64,000 nt of DNA from positions 310,001 through 374,000 of the forward strand of contig NZ_CP049866.1 in assembly GCF_011300215.1 (NCBI RefSeq). Reading direction: 5' to 3'. Source of the stretch: Nocardioides piscis (lineage in GTDB: Bacteria > Actinomycetota > Actinomycetes > Propionibacteriales > Nocardioidaceae). The notes below the pieces were generated by a model. It did not search any database and was not told where the DNA came from. It was given only the letters and a program-made list of their open reading frames with translations. Position numbers and translations under genes: made by a program. Position 1 is the stretch's first letter. Each line of letters begins with the position of its first letter. This document shows positions 60,887 to 64,000 of this stretch, one piece after another.

Positions 60887-62376
60887 TCAGCCGCAGGCTG
60901 GCGCTGGCGCCAGCGGAGCCGGCACGCCGATGCCGGGCATGCCCAGCCCGACCCCGACCGGGGCGGGCGGACCGGAGGTGCGTCGCTCCCACGCGTCGCC
61001 GGCTCGCGTTCGGCGTACGCCGAGGACCGGCCCGTCGGCGACGAGGTGGTGTGGCGCCGCATAGGTGATCTCGGTGGTGACCATGTCGCCGGGCCGCACG
61101 CCGTCGGCACCCTCGGGGTCGAAGTGGACCAGCCGGCTGTCCGGGGCACGCCCCGAGAGGCGCTTGGTCTCGAGGTCCTTGCGGCCCTCCCCCTCGGCGA
61201 CCATCAGCTCGACGCGACGCCCGACCAGCGACTTGTTCTCCTGCCAGGCGATCTCGTTGACGAGCTCGACGAGCCGCTGATAGCGGTCCTTGACCACCTC
61301 GGGCGGCACCTGGTCGGCCATCGTGGCGGCAGGGGTGCCGGGGCGCGGCGAATATTGGAAGGTGAAGGCCCCCGAGAAGCGGGCCTGACGCACGACGTCC
61401 AGCGTCGCTGCGAAGTCCTCCTCGGTCTCGCCGGGGAAGCCGACGATGATGTCGGTCGTGATCGCGGCGTCGGGCATCGCGGCGCGGACCCGCTCGATGA
61501 TCCCGAGGAACTTCGAGGCGCGGTAGGACCGGCGCATCGCCTTGAGGACCCGGTCGGAGCCGGACTGAAGCGGCATGTGCAGCGAGTGCATGACGTTGGG
61601 GGTCTGCGCCATCGCCTCGATCACGTCGTCGGTGAACTCGGCCGGGTGCGGTGAGGTGAAGCGCACCCGCTCCAGGCCCTCGACCGCCCGCACGAGCGGA
61701 GCAGCTTCGAGAACGCCTGGCGGTCGCCGAACTCCACCCCGTAGGCGTTGACGTTCTGGCCCAGCAGGGTGATCTCGGTGACGCCATCGGCGACCAGTGC
61801 CTCGATCTCGGCCAGGATCTCGCCCGGACGGCGGTCCTTCTCCTTGCCGCGCAGGGCGGGGACGATGCAGAACGTGCAGGTGTTGTTGCAGCCCACGGAG
61901 ATCGAGACCCAGGCGGCATACGCCGAGTCACGCTTGGTCGGCAGCGTCGAGGGGAAGACCGACAGCGACTCGAGGATCTCGACCTGCGCCTCCTGCTGCG
62001 AGCGCGCGCGGTCGAGCAGGGCCGGCAGTGACCCGATGTTGTGGGTGCCGAAGACGACGTCGACGTATGGCGCCCGGTCGATGATCGTGTCGCGGTCCTT
62101 CTGCGCCATGCAGCCGCCGACCGCGATCTGCATGCCCGGGTTCAGCTTCTTCACCGGCGCGAGGTGGGAGAGGTTGCCGTAGAGCTTGTTGTCGGCGTTC
62201 TCCCGCACGGCGCAGGTGTTGAACACGACGACGTCGGCCTGCTGGTCACTGGGCGCGGCGACATAGCCCGCGTCCTCCAACAACCCGGTCAGGCGCTCGG
62301 AGTCGTGGACGTTCATCTGGCACCCGTAGGTCTTCACCAGGTAGGTGCGCGGTGCCGTCTCGGTCGGGATGCTCAT
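60887..62376 (-). CDS. miaB: tRNA methylthiotransferase MiaB, one frameshift
   Basis: A radical-SAM enzyme of about 496 residues that adds a methylthio group to i6A37 of tRNA. The N-terminal domain ([38 protein letters not shown]) holds the first Fe-S cluster; the radical-SAM motif is [12 protein letters not shown]. Near 61695-61700 one base is missing and the frame changes into [16 protein letters not shown], then the TRAM region, ending in a Pro/Ala tail at 60887. The shift most likely is a sequencing error. ATG 62376 start. Confidence 0.93.
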
Positions 62377-62492
62377 GACCGCAGCAGTCTACGAGGGGGC
62401 ACGGTGCGGAGAGGTCATCCACGAGCCGAGCGCGTGGCCGGGCGCGTCTGTACGATCCGCCGGAACACCCTCGCCCCACCCGGAGGCAATCC

Positions 62493-62753
62493 GTGCGTCT
62501 GCTCAGCATCTCCCTGGCCGCGGCTACCGCTCTCCTCGCCCTGTCGGCCTGCTCCGGCTCCGACAGCGGGACCGGCGACGTGGGCGAGGACGCGCAGCGG
62601 ACCGCGCTGGAGAACACCTGGGACAAGTTCTCAGAAGACGACAGGCGCGGCCTGTGCGACCAGTTCTCCGCAGACCCTGTCGGGGCGGTCGCGATCTTCG
62701 AGGACAACTTCGACTACGACGTGGTGAAGCAGTGGCTCGACTCGAAGTGCTGA
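62493..62753 (+). CDS. Small lipoprotein of unknown function
   Basis: An 86-residue lipoprotein with lipobox LALSAC (Cys20) and a short domain (LENTWDKFSEDDRRGLCDQF to YDVVKQWLDSKC) with two more Cys that could pair. GGAGG is seven bases before GTG 62493. It diverges from miaB. Resembles small actinobacterial lipoproteins found alone. Confidence 0.75.
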   Translation: MRLLSISLAAATALLALSACSGSDSGTGDVGEDAQRTALENTWDKFSEDDRRGLCDQFSADPVGAVAIFEDNFDYDVVKQWLDSKC

Positions 62754-62797
62754 GCTCAGCCCCAGGGTCCTAGGGCACGAGCAGCGAGCCCACGAGA

Positions 62798-62950
62798 TCA
62801 GCGGCCGCGCTTCTCCTTGCGCTTGGCTGCTGCCTCCTTGACGGCGAGCTTGGCGACGTCCTTGAAGAACAGTGCCGCGCCCTTGGGGTCGTCCTTGGCG
62901 CCCTTGGCCATGTCCTTGAGCATCTTGAGCTTTTCGTCCCTGCTGGTCAT
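62798..62950 (-). CDS. Small basic protein
   Basis: A 50-residue protein rich in Lys and Ala (KLKMLKDMAKGAKDDPKG, then an amphipathic helix ending in KRKEKRGR). GGAGGAA precedes ATG 62950. It may bind nucleic acid, which is inferred only from charge. Function unknown. Confidence 0.6.
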   Translation of the reverse strand: MTSRDEKLKMLKDMAKGAKDDPKGAALFFKDVAKLAVKEAAAKRKEKRGR

Positions 62951-63115
62951 TGCTTCCTCCGCGGCTGATCCCAAGATGTAGGTCACCTGATGGGTGCTCC
63001 GCATCCAACCACCGGCAGCGCTCAGGCAAAATGGCGTCTCGACCGCAGGTCACGATTTGCCGACAGGGCCATGTCGTCGTAGCCCGAACGGACTAACGGA
63101 CGCTACGTTGCAGCA

Positions 63116-63892
63116 ATGACCACGTTGGAGCAGGAGCCTCGTTCGGCCGAGCGGGGCGAGCCCCTCGTCGTGCTCGAAGGGGTGCAGAAGCACTTCGGTG
63201 CGCTGCACGCCCTCAAGGACATCGACCTGACCGTCACCCGGGGCGAGGTGGTCGTGGTGATCGGCCCGTCGGGCTCCGGCAAGTCGACGCTGTGCCGGGC
63301 CATCAACCGCCTCGAGACCATCGACGCGGGGAAGATCAGCCTCGACGGCAAGGATCTCCCCCAGGAGGGCAAGGCGCTCGCAGCGCTGCGTGCCGAGGTC
63401 GGGATGGTCTTCCAGAGCTTCAACCTCTTCGCCCACAAGACGATCCTCGAGAACGTCACCCTCGGCCCGATCAAGGTCCGCGGGCTCAAGAAGGACGAGG
63501 CGGAGAAGAAGGCGCGCGAGCTGCTCGACCGGGTCGGCGTCGAGCACCAGGCGGACAAATATCCTGCCCAGCTCTCCGGCGGCCAGCAGCAGCGTGTCGC
63601 CATCGCCCGTGCGCTGGCGATGGAGCCCAAGGTCATGCTCTTCGACGAGCCGACCTCGGCGCTCGACCCGGAGATGATCAAGGAGGTCCTCGACGTCATG
63701 GTCGACCTGGCCAAGCAGGGGATGACGATGGTCGTGGTGACCCACGAGATGGGCTTCGCCCGCACCGCCGCCGACCGGGTCGTCTTCATGGCCGACGGCG
63801 CCATCGTCGAGGAAGGCACCCCGGAGCAGTTCTTCACCAACCCCAGCTCTGATCGGGCCAAGGACTTCCTCGGCAAGATCCTCAAGCACTGA
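63116..63892 (+). CDS. gluA: Glutamate-type ABC transporter ATP-binding protein
   Basis: A 258-residue ATPase of the polar amino acid uptake family. Walker A is GPSGSGKST, the Q-loop is [12 protein letters not shown], the signature is [15 protein letters not shown], and Walker B is [13 protein letters not shown], followed by the H-loop VVVTHEMG. The residue pattern [18 protein letters not shown] is typical of GluA/GlnQ. The gene for the binding protein starts 47 bp downstream. The conserved neighbour of miaB in many actinobacteria is this transporter. Confidence 0.95.
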   Translation: MTTLEQEPRSAERGEPLVVLEGVQKHFGALHALKDIDLTVTRGEVVVVIGPSGSGKSTLCRAINRLETIDAGKISLDGKDLPQEGKALAALRAEVGMVFQSFNLFAHKTILENVTLGPIKVRGLKKDEAEKKARELLDRVGVEHQADKYPAQLSGGQQQRVAIARALAMEPKVMLFDEPTSALDPEMIKEVLDVMVDLAKQGMTMVVVTHEMGFARTAADRVVFMADGAIVEEGTPEQFFTNPSSDRAKDFLGKILKH

Positions 63893-63938
63893 GTTCCGCG
63901 CACTGATTGTCAAAGCACAACCATCAAGGGAGATGCAG

Positions 63939-64000
63939 ATGCGATTCATCAGAACCAAGGCCGCGGTCGCGGTTGCCGGTCTGACCCTCTCGCTCGCCGC
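63939..64000 (+). CDS. gluB: Start of the next transporter gene, probable solute-binding protein
   Basis: Only the first 20 codons are in the window. The reading RFIRTKAAVAVAGLTLSLA is a basic N-terminus followed by a hydrophobic signal sequence, as expected of the GluB binding lipoprotein that follows gluA. GGGAG is upstream of ATG 63939. The identity rests mainly on position. Confidence 0.6.
   Translation, partial: MRFIRTKAAVAVAGLTLSLA

Overview
The window looks like chromosomal DNA of a high-GC actinobacterium, most probably in or near the Nocardioidaceae (Nocardioides-like). Evidence: very high GC with G/C-ending codons; an actinobacterial 'conservon' (sensor kinase, roadblock, DUF742, Ras-like GTPase); a DUF222-type HNH protein; a B12-dependent ribonucleotide reductase with NrdR; a LexA/LysM divergent pair like lexA-chiZ of mycobacteria; and the order nrdJ-nrdR-lexA-dinG-hflX-dapF-miaA-miaB-gluA typical of actinobacteria. 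No tRNA, rRNA, CRISPR array, insertion sequence or prophage was seen.

Layout. 1-6.4 kb: end of a WS/DGAT acyltransferase, a solitary DNA methyltransferase, a secreted phosphodiester glycosidase, a lipoprotein, a Mug DNA glycosylase and a RelA/SpoT-type alarmone synthetase. Two tandem arrays of a 22-bp repeat fill two convergent intergenic gaps; the second is a symmetric head-to-head double array. 6.4-13.4 kb: a ChaA antiporter, then the conservon on the minus strand, ending in a translationally coupled amino-acid-binding lipoprotein. 13.5-24.5 kb: mixed accessory genes: two secreted or membrane zinc proteases, flavin oxidoreductases, an XRE-cupin regulator, a MerR-DICT regulator paired with a 59-residue membrane protein, DUF2237 and a DksA-like zinc finger. 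24.6-33.5 kb: UbiA prenyltransferase, S66 peptidase, acyl-ACP desaturase, HNH protein, small SH3/Tudor-like proteins and a large M14 carboxypeptidase behind a CRP-type operator.

33.5-63 kb is the conserved core block: nrdJ and nrdR with paired NrdR boxes; lexA and a LysM protein sharing SOS boxes; dinG; fused secDF; hflX; dapF; miaA; miaB. Accessory genes interrupt it: a lipoprotein/secreted-protein pair of lower GC, PAP2, PhoD and a second phosphatase, a TetR/flavin oxidoreductase pair, a thrombospondin-type-3 protein, an SDR, a gamma-glutamyltransferase and an AbiEi-like gene flanked by two copies of one hairpin. The window closes with gluA and the start of the next binding-protein gene of a glutamate ABC transporter.

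Caution on sequence quality: at least nine single-base frameshifts occur, mostly in C/G runs and also in genes expected to be essential (lexA, secDF, miaB). They look like sequencing or assembly errors, so frameshifted genes are described across the shift as single genes.
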